64,000 nucleotides of DNA from Dasypus novemcinctus (Eukaryota; Chordata; Mammalia; Cingulata; Dasypodidae): positions 11,106,029 through 11,170,028 of the forward strand of contig NC_080702.1 in the NCBI RefSeq assembly GCF_030445035.2. Direction: 5' to 3'. The translations under genes were made by a program, and so were the position numbers. Of the stretch, positions 1 through 11,095 are shown one piece after another. The stretch's first letter is position 1. The number at the start of each line of letters is the position of its first letter. Below the pieces are notes generated by a model, which saw only the letters and a program-made list of their open reading frames with translations, had not been told where the DNA came from and searched no databases.

Positions 1-11
1 ATCAGGAAAAC

Positions 12-910
12 ATGGCTGAATCAATCAACAAACTAAAAATCAGGAAGGGGAGAAGATCTTCGCACAAGCAATGAAAGATCTCAGAACATTTATGACCGAC
101 AAATTTGATGAAGTAAAGAAAGAGGTTAACAACATGAAGACAACACTTGGAGGGGAAATTGCAGACATACGCAAAAAGATAACAGATATGATGGGAATGA
201 ACACTACATTTCAAGAAATCAAAAATACACTTGGAGCAAATATCAGCAGACTAGAAGAGGCAGAGCAGAGAATTAGTGATGTGGAAGACAGTACATCAGA
301 AATCAAACAGATAGTAGAAGGGGTCGATAAAAAGATAGAAAAAATCCAGCTAGGATTTAGTGACCTGAATGACAATGCAAAATGCTCAAACATACGTGTT
401 ATAGGCATTCCAGAAGGAGAAGAGAAGGGAAAGGGGTCAGAAGGAGTGTTGCAGGAAATAATGACTGAACACTTCCCAAATCTACTGAAAGAGACAGATG
501 TACATATCCAAGAAGCACAGCGCACTCCACTAGTCATAAACCCCAACAGGCCCACCCCAAGACATATACTTGTCAAATTATCAAATGCTCAAGACAAAGA
601 GAAAATCCTAAAAGCAGCAAGAGAAAAGAAATCCATCACATACAAGGGAAGCTCCATAAGATTAAGTGCTGATTTCTTATCTGAAACCATGGAGGCAAGA
701 AGGCAGTGGTATGATATAGTCAAGGTACCAAAGGAAAAAAATTTCCAACCAAGAATACTCTATCCAGCTAAACTAGCATTCAAATATGATGGAGAGTTCA
801 AAATATTCGCAGATAAACAAAAACTGAAAGAGTATACCAACAAGAAACCTCCCCTTCAAGAAATTCTAAAGGGAGTTTTGCAGGAAGAAAGGAAAAAGCA
901 GGACAGGTAG
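12..910 (+). pseudogene. L1 ORF1 (RNA-binding chaperone), frameshifted near its start
   Basis: L1 ORF1p is the trimeric RNA-binding nucleic-acid chaperone of the L1 ribonucleoprotein. From 71 to 910 an uninterrupted 279-codon frame shows a charged heptad-rich coiled coil (about residues 1-95), the RRM entry with CSNIRVIGIPEGEEKG (about 105-120), PTPRHILVKLSN (about 160-172), and the C-terminal domain with ETMEARRQWYDI and ILYPAKLAFKYDG. Family members are usually about 330-370 residues. The missing N-terminus lies partly in another frame from the ATG at 12 and partly before the window, which implies a frameshift near 45-60. The ATG at 71 is therefore only the first one left in frame. It ends with TAG at 908-910. 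Confidence 0.88.
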
Positions 911-1002
911 AGTTGGAGGAGAGTATAAGAGCAAAAAAAAAAGAGAAAAATAGAAGGAAAAAAATACAAACAAAATATGACAAACACAAATTCAATCAAA
1001 AT

Positions 1003-4000
1003 ATGGCTAACACAAATAATTCCTTGAAAGTAATAACACTGAATGTCAATGGATTAAACTCACCTATCAAAAGATTCAGACTGGGACAGTGGATAAGGAA
1101 ATATGACCCATCCATATGCTGTCTACAAGAAACACATCTTAGACCCAGAGACATATGGAGATTGAAAGTGAATGGCTGGAAAACAATCATACAGCAAACA
1201 ATAACCAAAAAAAAGGCAGGAGTAGCTATATTAATATCAGACAAAATAGACTTTAAATGTGAAACAATTGTGAGAGACAAAGAAGGATACTACATTTTAG
1301 TGAAAGGGAAAATCTGTCAAGAAGATCGAACAATCATAAATATTTATGCTCCTAACAAGGGCACCTTTAAATATATGAGGCAAACGCTGGAAAAAGTAAG
1401 TGAAACAATAGATGCATCTACAATTATAGTGGGGGATTTTAATACACCACTATCTACCTTGGACAGAACATCTCAAAAGAGAATCACTAAAGAAACAAAA
1501 CATTTGAACAGTATATTAGAGGAGCTGGGTCTAATAGACATATATAGAACATTATACCCAAACACAGCAGGATATACATTCTTCTCAAGCGCACATGGAT
1601 CATTCTCCAAGATAGACCATATGCTAGGCCACAAAGAAAGGCTGAATGAATTCAGAAAGATTGAAATCATACAAAACAATATCTCTGACCACAGTGGAGT
1701 CAAGCTGGAAATTTGCAAGGGACAGAGGCCCAGGTTTCACACCACAATTTGGAAATTAAACAGCACAATCTTAGAAAAGCAGTGGGTCAAAGAGGAAATA
1801 TCAAAAGAAATCAATGACTACCTTGAAACAAATGATAATGATAGCACAACATACCAAAATTTATGGGATGCAGCAAAAGCAGTACTGAGAGGGAAATTTA
1901 TAGCCATAAATTCACATATCAAAAAAGAAGAAAGAGCAAAAATTGAAGAACTAACTGCACATTTGAAGGAATTAGAAAAACAACAGCAAAGTAACCTGAC
2001 AGGAAGAAGAAGGAAGGAAATAACAAAGATAAGAGCAGAACTAAATGAAATAGAAAATAAGAAAGCACTGGAAAAGATAAACAAGACCAAGAGCTGGTTT
2101 TTTGAGAAGATCAACAAAATTGACAAACCTTTAGGAGACTAACAAAGAAAAAAAGAGAGAAGATACAAATACACAAAATAAGAAATGAGAAAGGTGATAT
2201 CACCACTGACCCCACAGAAATAAAGACTATCATAAGAGGATACTTTGAAAAACTATATTCCAACAAAAATAACAATTTAGAGGAAATGGACAAATTCCTA
2301 GAAACAGGTAAGTAGCCCATATTGACGAAAGAAGAAATTGATGATCTTAACAAACCAATCACAAGCAAGGAGATAGAATCAGTCACTAAAAATCTCCCAA
2401 CTAAGAAGAGCCCAGGGCCAGACAGCTTCACAGGTGAATTCTACAAAACATTCCGGAAAGAACTAACACCAATCCTGCTGAAACTATTCCAAAAAATCGA
2501 AACAGAAGGAACATTGCTGAACTCCTTCTATGATGCCAACAATACCCTAGTACCAAAGCCAAACAAAGACACCACAAGAAAGGAAAATTACAGACCAATT
2601 CTCTAATGAACCTAGACGCAAAAATACTTAACAAAATACTTGCTAATCGTATTCAACAACACATTAAACGAATTATACACCATGACCAAGTGGGATTTAT
2701 TCCAGGTATGCAAGGATGGTTCAACATAAGAAAATCAATCAACGTAATACACCATATAAAAAGATTGAAGGAAAAAAACCACATGATTATATCTATAGGT
2801 GCAGAAAAAGCATTTGACAAAATACAGCACCCTTTCTTGATAAAAACACTCCAAAAGATCAGAATACAAGTCAATTTTTTGAACATGATAAAGAGTATAT
2901 ATGAAAAACCTACACCCAACATTGTTTACAATGGAGAAATCCTAAAATCCTTCCCTCTAAACTCAGGAACAAGACAAGGATGCCCATTGTCTCCACTCCT
3001 ATTTAACATTGTCTTAGAAGTACTTGCTCGAGCACTGAGGCAAGAACCAGATATAAAAGGCATTCAAATTGGAAAGGAAGAAGTCAAAATCTCATTATTT
3101 GCAGATGACATGATCCTATACATAGAAAACCCTAAGAGATCTACAACAAAGCTTCTAGAACTCATAAATGAGATTAGTAAATTCGCAGGTTATAAGATCA
3201 ATGCACAAAAATCAGGAGCATTTCTGTATACCAATAATGAGCAAGATCAGGAGGAAATCAAGAAACAAATACCATTCACAATAGTAAATAAAAAAATCAA
3301 ATACATAGGAATAAATTTAACTAAAGAGGTAAAGAACTTATACACCGAGAACTATACAAGACTGTTCAAGGAAGTCTACTAAGACCTAAATAAATGGAAG
3401 AATATTCCTTGTTCATGGATAGGAAGACTGAATATTATTAAGATGTCTGTCCTACCAAAACTGATCTACACATTCAATGCAATCCCAATAAAAATCAACA
3501 CAGCCTTCTTTAAGGAACTAGAAAAACTAACTATGAAATTTATTTGGAAAGGAAAGAGACCCCGGATAGCCAAAGACATATTGAAAAAGAAAAACGAAAT
3601 TGGAGGACTCACACTACATGACTTCAAAACATACTACAAAGCTACAGTAGTGAAAACAGCATGGTATTGGCATAAGGAGAGACACACAGACCAATGGAAT
3701 CGAATTGAAAGCTCTGATATAGAACCTCACATATATAGCCATATAATATTTGATAAAGCCACCAAACCCTCTCAACTGGGAGAGAGTGGCCTATTCAACA
3801 AATGGTGCCTGGAGAACTGGATAGCCATATGTAGAAGAATGAAAGAGGATTACCATCTCACACCTTATACAAAGATCAACTCAAGATGGATCAAAGACCT
3901 AAATATAAGAGCCAAGACCATAAAAACCTTGGAAAGCAGTGTAGGGAAACATCTACAGGACCTTGTAATAGGAAATGGATTCATGAATATCACAGGAAAA

Positions 4001-4819
4001 GCACGAGCAGCAAAAGAACTAATAGATAAATGGGACTTCCTCAAAATTAAAGCCTTCTGCACCTCAAAGGAGTTTGTCAAGAAAGTAAAAAGGGAGCCCA
4101 CACAGTGGGAGAAAACACTTGGCAACCATATATCTGATAAGAAACTTATAACTTGCATATATAAAGAACTCCTATATCTTGAAAATAAAAAGATAAACAA
4201 CCCATTTAAAAAATGGGAAAAAGATTTAAACAGACACTTCTCCAAAGAACAAATACAAATGGCTAAAAAGCACATGAAAAAATGCTCCAAATCTCTAGCT
4301 ATCAAGGAAATGCAAATCAAAACTACAATGAGATACCATCTTACTCCCATAAGATTGGCAGTTATGAAAAAAACAGAAGAATACAAATGCTGGAGAGGAT
4401 GTGAAGAAAGGGGAACACTCATCCACTGCTGGTGGGAATGCAGAAGGATCTAACCATTCTGGAGGATAGTTTGGCAGTTTCTCAAAAAACTAACCATAGA
4501 TTTGCCATATGATCCAGTAATACCATTGCTGGGTATATACCCAGCAGAACTGAAAACAAGGACACAAACCGATATATGTACACCAATGTTCATAGCAGCA
4601 TTGTTCACTATCGCCAAAAGTTGGAATCAACCCAAATGCCCATCAACAGATGAGTGGATCAATAAAATGTGGTATATACACACAATGGAATACTACTCGG
4701 CTGTAAGAACAAATACACTACAAACACACGTGATAACATGGATGAATCTTGAGAACCTTATGTTGAGTGAAGCAACCCAGGCATTGAATGACAAATACTA
4801 CATGACCTCAATGATATGA
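1003..4819 (+). pseudogene. L1 ORF2 (endonuclease and reverse transcriptase), broken
   Basis: ORF2p nicks target DNA and reverse-transcribes L1 RNA. The ATG at 1003 gives [20 protein letters not shown], the usual ORF2 start, after an A-rich linker. The APE-type endonuclease (to about 1720) keeps [13 protein letters not shown] and SDHSG. The reverse transcriptase keeps the catalytic FADD at 3098-3109 (FADDMILY). The C-terminal Cys/His knuckle, CWRGC followed by IHCWWEC, lies near 4387-4441. The frame is broken at least five times: a frameshift before the TAA at 2140-2142, a stop near 2315, a frameshift at about 2600, a nonsense TAA at 3380-3382, and a disruption near 4445. The last intact piece (4502-4819) ends in the conserved tail that contains HTMEYYSAV. 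Confidence 0.92.
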
Positions 4820-5884
4820 AATAAGAACGCTGCCTCAGAGAGCTAGAGACTGAATGATAGGCTTACAGGAAATCGGGGGGTGGAGGAAGGATGTGAGCCG
4901 ACGTGTGCAGGGGTGGAATTTATGATGAGCTGGCGGTAAGTATGAACACAAAGAAGAGATAAAATGGGGGCAAGGGGTTGCCTTTGGCGGGGGCTTTGCG
5001 GGTTTGAGGGGGGCTGGGGATGGGCGGATGGGTAATATTGCCCAAAAAGTGGGGGTAGGGAGGGGTAGCATACGAACATAGGAGAGTGTCAGGTGTTGGT
5101 TGAGAGTAAAATGCTGAGAAAATCGTATCAAAATATAATTAAGAGGGTTACCTGTTTAGGATGCTCGGAGGGGATGGTCTGATGCGGGACGGGCTCCTGG
5201 GGAATGGCTGAATGCTCATTTTGCCAGAGTGGGTGGTACCATTGGGTAGAGACCCAAGTAGTGAGAGTGGGGGTGGACCCACATCCTGGGGAGGACTAAT
5301 GCCATCAAATAGAGGGAACGGTATCTCTCGAGAGAAAGGGTGGCGCCCAGGGCATTGGGGCAGTTGAGCAAGTTAGGTCCTGAACACTGTTGCAAGTATC
5401 TCTGGACGTGGCTCCTCGGGAAATGGAGGTTGGCTGTCACTGTGGGCACCAAGGGGATGGGAAAATGGAGGCTAAATGTGTGGAAGCAAAGTAAATGTGG
5501 GGTAAGAGAGGAGTTTCGCGAGAGTACACAAGGATGGATATAAAACATGTAATATTACACCATAAACATATAGGGGACGACAGACTAATAATGTAAACCA
5601 TAATGTACAACATAGGATAACTAAAAATTTAGAAAACTGTATATCCTAAAATATGGACCACAATGTAAGCACAGATGTCACCTTGTTTGAAAGCTATTGT
5701 CTCAGAGTCTCTACATCACTTTAAGTAAATATAATATGAATAAGTTATAAAAAATATCGCTGTGGAAGGGAAAAGGTTTTATGGTAGATGTGTGGGAGTA
5801 CTGTATATTGTATATATGAATTACTGTGGTCTAGGGCTCTTGTGAAGAGAAGTTCAATAATTAGTGGAAAAAAAAAAAGAAAAA
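4820..5884 (+). other. 3'UTR of the plus-strand L1, with G-rich polypurine tract and A-tail
   Basis: Non-coding sequence follows the ORF2 stop. A strongly G-rich, C-poor tract fills about 4870-5070, with several runs of four to six G, and a further G-rich stretch continues to about 5520. L1 3'UTRs commonly carry such a polypurine tract with G-quadruplex potential. The remainder is AT-rich and finishes in an A-run with occasional G at 5870-5885. Short open frames here are chance. Confidence 0.8.
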
Positions 5885-7590
5885 GATAGGATGTAGAATT
5901 TTTCCAAGTCAACATGTATTCTATATCTAACCTTTAAACCCAGCGCTATATGCCATTTTACTAGTAAGGGATTCTGACATTATATTGGGCTTCAATTTTC
6001 AGGAAGCTTTGGATCACAGAGTGGTTCAACAATGACAGTGGAGGAATACTGGTATAGGATACTATTGACAGGTGATATATGGCTGACAGGGAGCTATACA
6101 GGGCATATGTCCAGGGTGCATGGTAATGTTTGGATATACTCATAGTGGCAACAATTAAAAACTACAGCTGGGGGGTACTGGGTTCCTGGCCGGGGGTGCT
6201 CTGTCATGGTCCCTAGGGGAGCAGTAGCAGTCACCCAGGTGCAACGGTAAGGACCAGGAAGGAATGAGGGTCCAACAGTGAGCCCCTGATACTAATGACT
6301 ATGCTTGTGAGCCTATATGCCTGAAATAAGAACAAGGCCTAGAGCAGCACTGTGCCTGGGAATTTCCTCCTGACAGCCTTCATTTTACTCAAATGTGGCC
6401 AGTCTCAAAGCCAAACTCAGTATGTAAATGCAATGCCTTCCCCCCAGCGTGGGACATGGCACCCGGGGATGAGCCTCCCTGGCACCGAGGGATCACTATC
6501 AAGTACCAACTGATGATGCAACTGGAAAATGACCTTGAATTGAAGGTTCAATGCGGATCAGCAGAATATCCCTGTCTACATATAATAACATGACTTTAAA
6601 ATGCTGTTTGACCTAATGTAAGGGGGAAATGGAAAGGACAAATGAGTTTATATGGCTACGAGTCTCTAGAGAAGAGTCTGGAGGCTGTCAGAAGGATTGC
6701 CCTTATGCACAACTGAGCAGAGTCTAAGAGACAGATAAAGTAGATACAACCCCAGGTATTGGTTCCTTTGAAGGCTAAAGAGACCCACGGGTTCTATGGT
6801 CATGGCAGATGGGGTTCACTGCCATGTCAGATGGCCCTTCTTTGGAACTGGTGTTTCTGCATGGTGAAACTGGACTCAGATGGGATCTCTTTTCATAAGA
6901 CTTTCATGATACTTTACTGGAATTGTAGTTGGTGTTGGTGTTTAAAATATATTTAGGGGATTTGAATCTCTGGACTGACAATATGATAGCCAGGCCCTGA
7001 GCCTCAACAGACTTCAGCTCCTACAATCTGATTTATTGGACTCACCTCACTCAGCTAAGATGGAGTTGAAGAAGGACAACCACCACACCATGGAGCCTAG
7101 AGTGCCTACAACTGAAAGCAGGAGGATTGCATCCAGTATCCATGTGGAATCTGAGCCTCCTCTTGACATAGAGGTGCAACGAACACAACCAATCCAAGGT
7201 CCACAGAGAAAAGGTGGCATTGGAGTGGGAAAAGTGGCCATGGTGCCTGATGGGTATGGGGAATGGCAGGAAGAGATGAGATGTGGATGTGCCCTTTGGG
7301 ACTTAGAGTTGCCCTGGATGGTGCTGCAGGGGCAATCACCAGATACTGTAAATCCTCACAGGGCCCACTGGATGGAATGGGGGAGAGTATGGGCCATGAT
7401 GTGGACCATTGACTATGAGGTGCAGAGATGCCCAGAGATGTACTTACCAAATGCAATGGATGTGTCATGATGATGGGAGTGAGTGTTGCTGGGGGGGGGA
7501 GTGGTGGGGTGGGGGTGGTGGGGTTGAATGGGACCTCATATTTTTTTTTAATGTAATATTTTTACAAAATCAATAAAAAAAATAAACTGA
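5885..7590 (+). mobile_element. L1-type 3' tail element (second L1 3'UTR) with poly(A)
   Basis: This stretch matches, in reverse complement, the minus-strand segment at 38215-39780, and more loosely 46060-47035. Shared blocks include the GGGACATG-type block near 6450, the block around 7100-7200, and the terminal GTAATATT-type block before the poly(A). It ends with AATAAA-containing A-runs at 7573-7590. The repeated occurrence, the fixed end and the A-tail mark it as the 3'UTR of an L1 subfamily, either a separate 5'-truncated insertion or the far tail of an older L1. The 144-codon open frame at 7036-7470 lies in this UTR and has no recognisable protein features. Confidence 0.7.
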
Positions 7591-8179
7591 ATATGGGGAG
7601 CAATATACTATGAATTAAAAGGTCAGTGTGGTCAGGAGAAAGGGAAAAAGAAAAGAGAGGACAATAACATAGAGAGTCAATTGGTGATAGAAAACAGATT
7701 AGAGGTATTAGAGATAAAATGTCAGAAATATTGGGGGTTAAACAGAGAGAGGTGGAATGTAAGAGAAACAACAAATGATGGAGGAGAGAATGATGTAAAG
7801 GAAAAGGGATAGCATTGGTAGCCATAATCAGTACACCAGAAAAGAGAAAATTGAGGATGAGGAAGCACAGCAAATAAGAAATGTTGCCTGCAGCACTAAT
7901 ATAAAAAAAGAAAAAAGGAAAAAACAAAAGGAGAAAGAGAGAAGAAAAAAATGCAGAGAGAGAGGGGAGAAAAAAGAAAACAAAAAGGGTGGAGGGGGGA
8001 TACAGAGGAAGAAAAAACAAGAAAACAGACCAAGAGAAAAGACCAGACAAGGCCCCAGGCAAAGAATTCTCTTTGCAACTGAATAAACTGCTTAGGAGTC
8101 TGACCTTCCCCCTTTCTCCCTTCCTCCCTTCCTTCTCTCCCAAGGCAGCAGGAAGGCTGGGTGAGGGCTCCTGTAGGAA
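7591..8179. other. A/G-rich intergenic sequence, not assigned
   Basis: This is strongly purine-rich on the plus strand, especially about 7880-8010, where runs of AGAA and GAGA dominate. The long minus-strand frame here is low-complexity Phe/Leu/Ser and is not a credible gene. It may be degenerate L1 5'UTR continuing from the next segment, but I cannot show that. Confidence 0.4.
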
Positions 8180-8998
8180 ATTCAAATGGGTCCTCAGGTG
8201 AACTCACCTGAGAAAATAATGACTCTTAATTTCTTGAGTGAGTACCCACCCCTTGCCAGGAACCGTAAATATGTTATTGGAAGCTTGTTAAGCACGTCCT
8301 ACTGTCCCTCTCCCTTAGGTGTGCTACAAGGTGGCTGGTTAATTTTCTGACTCCACCTCCTCCCAGACCAAGTTTCCTATCCCAGAGCACTCAGGTAAAT
8401 TGGACTCTCTCACCAGATTTGCCTCTTTTCTATTCCTAGGCTCTCCCCAGGTCAGCTAATATCTCCTCCAAACTCAATGAAAAGGGGGGTCCAGAAAATT
8501 GAACCTGTACTACTTGGCCCCTCTGCACCTCCGACCTAAACCCTCCCATTTCCAGAGTTAGTCCACGTCCTGAGGGGTAGGGCAGTGCGGATTTCCAGGA
8601 GTGCTGGGTTCAGAAAACAGAGGCTTGGGAGAATGTGAACTCAGGGTGTTTAGTGTGGGCCACGGGGGTTTGGGGGACACAGGCTTGGGGTTCATGTGTT
8701 TGGGGGACACAGGGCTTGGAAACTCTGCCCCATGACTGGCAGTTCTCAGTGACCTCCGCGGCTCTTAGCCCTAGGGGGAAGGGGCTTACCTTCCCATGGC
8801 TTCTGAGTTCAGTGTTAGAAACCAGCAGTTCTACCTTGAGCAAACACCAATTCTGCTGCAGTCTCCCCAGATTGATGTCCAGACACCTCCTGCCCTGCAG
8901 CTTCCTGAAATTGCCTGCTCTGCTAGGACTCTGTCACCATAGAGCCGGTATCTTGTAGGAGAGATGATGATGGTGTACTTACTCAGACGCCATCTTGC
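8180..8998 (-). mobile_element. Probable L1 5'UTR fragment
   Basis: Read on the minus strand, the right edge at about 8998 starts with GGGGCAAGATGGCGTCTGAG, which resembles the AAGATGGCG start of placental L1 5'UTRs. The GC-rich sequence that follows resembles the 5'UTRs at 24400-25320 and 54500-55289. It directly abuts an L1 ORF1 piece of the same orientation, so the two come from different insertions. A short internal repeat based on TTTGGGGGACACAG occurs twice at about 8668-8712. Confidence 0.45.
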
Positions 8999-9392
8999 CC
9001 CACCTCCTCTCCATCATTTTTGAATGCCAGCTTTGCTGAATAGAGTATTCATGGTTGGAAATTTTTTCTTTTAGCACCTTGTCTATATCGTACCACTGCC
9101 TTCTTGCCTCCATGGTTTCAGATGAGAAATCAGCACTTAATCTTATGGAACCTCCTTTGTATGTGATGGTTCTCTTTTCTCTTGCTTCCTTCCGTATTTT
9201 TCTTTGTCTAGAGCATTGGATAATTTGACAAGTATATGTCTTGGGGTAGGCCTGTTGGGATTTATGCTGTTTGGAGTGTGTTGTGCTTTCTGGACATGTA
9301 CATCCATCTCCCTCAATAGGTTTGGGAAGTTTTCCGCTATTATTTCCTCCAACACCCCTTCTGTCCCCTTTCCCTTCATTCCTCTTTCTGGG
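8999..9392 (-). pseudogene. L1 ORF1 fragment
   Basis: The minus strand translates to pieces such as EGVLEEIIAENFPNLL and SIRLSADFSSETMEARRQ, which are the RRM and C-terminal parts of L1 ORF1p, spread over two frames. They match the plus-strand ORF1 at 71-910. The fragment stops abruptly near 9393, where the neighbouring sequence becomes L1 ORF2 downstream of the reverse transcriptase, an order that does not occur inside a single L1. Confidence 0.8.
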
Positions 9393-9985
9393 TTGCCTAT
9401 TTGTTGAAGAGGCCATTCTCTCCCAGTTGAGTGGGCTTGGTGTCCTTGTCGAAAATGAGGTGACTCTCTATGTGAGGATCTGTATCAGGACTCTAAATTC
9501 AGTTTCATTGGTCAGTATGTCTATCCTTGTGAGAACACCATGCAGTTTTTACCACTGTAGCTTTTTAGTATGTTTTATGGTCAACTAGTGTGATTCCTCT
9601 GATTGGATTTTCTCTTTTCAATATGTCTTTGGCTATTCAGTGCCTCTTGCCCTTCCAAATAAATCCCATAGGTAGTTTTTCCAGTTTATTAGAAAATGCT
9701 GTGTTGATTTTTTTGGGGATTGTATTAAGTCTGTAGATTTGTTTGGGTAGAATAGACATCTTAATGATATTTATTCTTCCTTTCCATGAACAAGGAACAT
9801 TCTTCCATTTTTTTACTCTCAATTTCCTTTAACAGTGTTACGTAGTTTTCTGTTTATAAGTCATTTACGTCTTTAGTTAAATTCATTCCTATGTATGTGA
9901 TTTTTTTTTAGTTACTATGTTAAATATTATATTTTTTCTTGATTTCCTCCTCAGATTGATCATTATTGATATACGAGTTTGAATT
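9393..9985 (-). pseudogene. L1 ORF2 fragment (after the reverse transcriptase), truncated
   Basis: The minus-strand frame at 9637-9822 contains [20 protein letters not shown] and FIWKGKRH, the region just after the L1 reverse transcriptase. The same piece occurs at 42010-42585, and in both places it stops a few tens of bases before the CpG-island promoter. It is therefore the left end of the duplicated block. Confidence 0.8.
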
Positions 9986-10165
9986 TTAAGAGCATGTCGG
10001 ACAGCACGTGATTGGGTGCCTCATGCTGTCTGGTCAAGGGTAGGGCCCCTCCCCCTTAGGGGCAAGGAGTCCCTGAGCGGGCAGGACCTCATTGGCCCAG
10101 GCGCTGGCGTGGAAGCTCTGCCCCTCAAGTCCCGCCCCGTCCACGTCGTGGGGGGCTCCTCTAAG

Positions 10166-10255
10166 AGCTCGCGGTGTTTGGGAAGCTCGCGGTGTTTGGG
10201 GAGCTCGCGGTGTTTGGGGAGCTCGCGGTGTTTGGGGAGCTCGCGGTGTTTGGGG
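10166..10255 (+). repeat. 18 bp tandem repeat, five units
   Basis: Five near-identical units of AGCTCGCGGTGTTTGGGG start at 10166, 10184, 10202, 10220 and 10238, with a sixth cut off after AGCTCGCG. The first unit differs at its last base. The matching promoter at 42765-42782 has one unit only. Each unit contains SacI-type GAGCTC and a CGCG. As 18 is a multiple of three, one frame reads as a repeated SSRCLG hexapeptide, but nothing suggests it is translated. Confidence 0.95.
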
Positions 10256-10261
10256 AGCTCG

Positions 10262-10375
10262 CGAGAACCTGCTGGCGTGTTCCTGGTAGGAGGACGTGTA
10301 AGCCGGCGTGGGGACTGCGGAAGCACGCGGCCCATCGCACAGGGACCCCGCCTGTGGACCCACCCCACGGTAATG
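10262..10375 (+). other. Candidate first exon with GTAAGT splice donor, copy 1
   Basis: Downstream of the tandem repeat a GC-rich stretch ends in GTAATG followed by GTAAGTTTGG (donor at 10376). The counterpart at 42930 keeps the identical GTAAGTTTGGGGACCC donor context while flanking bases differ. A TSS-repeat-exon-donor order in a CpG island is typical of a non-coding or 5'UTR first exon. The start is not determinable here, so the left limit is only the end of the repeat. The ATG just before the donor is not kept in copy 2 (GCG), so it is probably not a start codon. Confidence 0.4.
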
Positions 10376-10789
10376 GTAAGTTTGGGGACCCAACTTGGCG
10401 TCGGGGTGGGGCGCAGGTGGGCGGGGACCCCCAGAGGCGCGGAAAAGCGGGCGAGCCAGTCTCCCCTTGCTGCGTCGAGGGGGCACCCGCGCCGCGACCC
10501 CTAAAGTTCCTGCTGGCTCCCCTGTGGGGGGTGCGGGGGGCGGAAAGTTGTGCGCGCCTCCCGGGTCCCGGAAAGTTGTACGGGGCGCCCGGGTCCTGCG
10601 CGCCCTCGCGGCCTGTTGGGGACCAGGCAGGGCCGCCCCGGGTGGGGGCGCTGCTTCCGCGGGCGGCGCGGGGCGGGGGGCGCAGGGTGTAGTCGGGGGT
10701 CCCGGCCCAGCCCAACTGTCCTGCGGCTCGGGGCCCCATTTCAGAATAAGGGTCCCGCGGCCCACGGGAAGGGCAGCCTGCCCCTCCCT

Positions 10790-11095
10790 CCCACAGCCCT
10801 ACCTTTCCCCCACCATGGTCATGTTCCCCCCCACTGTCCCCCCTTTACCCCCACGGTCATCCTGCCCTCACCACGGTCCCTCTTGTCCTACCCATGGCCC
10901 CTTCTGCTCCCCCACCTACTGTCGCTGCTCTCCCCCACGGTTCCTGTTCCCCCAAGATTCCTCCTATCCTCCAGGATCCCTCCTCCCCTCCATGGTCCCT
11001 TCTCCCCCTCCACAGTCCCCCCTCCCTCCCTGCATTCCCCAAGGTCCCCCCGGGGTCCACCCCTTTGCCCCTCCCTCTGCCCTCCTGACCCTCCC
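10790..11095. repeat. C-rich minisatellite, short allele (copy 1)
   Basis: Irregular tandem repetition of a unit of about 25-35 bp built from blocks such as GGTCCCTCCTGCTCCCCCA. It is nearly all pyrimidine on the plus strand and therefore G-rich on the minus strand. Overlapping Pro/Ser-rich open frames are by-products of composition. The homologous repeat in copy 2 (43310-45105) is about six times longer. Confidence 0.85.

Larger units (their letters stand above)
1..5884 (+). mobile_element. Near full-length L1 (LINE-1) retrotransposon, 5' end outside the window
   Basis: This plus-strand LINE-1 begins inside ORF1, with its 5'UTR lying before the window. In order it has ORF1, a short A-rich intergenic stretch (911-1002), ORF2 (1003-4819), a roughly 1 kb 3'UTR with a G-rich tract, and an A-rich tail near 5870-5884. 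The order and proteins are those of placental L1, which moves by target-primed reverse transcription. It is the best preserved L1 in the window, with only a handful of frameshifts and nonsense changes, so it is younger than the minus-strand copies around it. It can no longer move, because both reading frames are broken. Confidence 0.93.
9990..10780 (+). promoter_or_regulatory. CpG-island promoter, copy 1
   Basis: GC content and CpG density rise sharply from about 9995 and fall after about 10780, unlike the AT-rich L1 on either side. ATTGG (CCAAT-box orientation) occurs near 10012 and 10090. There are GC-box-like CCGCCCCG stretches but no clear TATA box. A five-fold 18 bp repeat and a GTAAGT donor follow downstream. 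It is homologous to 42595-43310, and both copies keep the CCAAT motifs, the CpGs and the donor. Plus orientation is inferred from the CCAAT-repeat-donor order. The transcript is unknown. Confidence 0.65.

Noticed and set aside
1..5884. Intact, potentially active L1
   Set aside because: ORF1 is frameshifted near its start and ORF2 has at least five disruptions.
7036..7470. 144-codon plus-strand frame
   Set aside because: It lies in an L1-type 3'UTR element. The related copies at 38600-39000 and 46100-46800 do not keep the frame.
7562..8185. 207-codon minus-strand frame rich in Phe, Leu and Ser
   Set aside because: It is the complement of an A/G-rich tract. Low complexity, with no domain or codon pattern of a gene.
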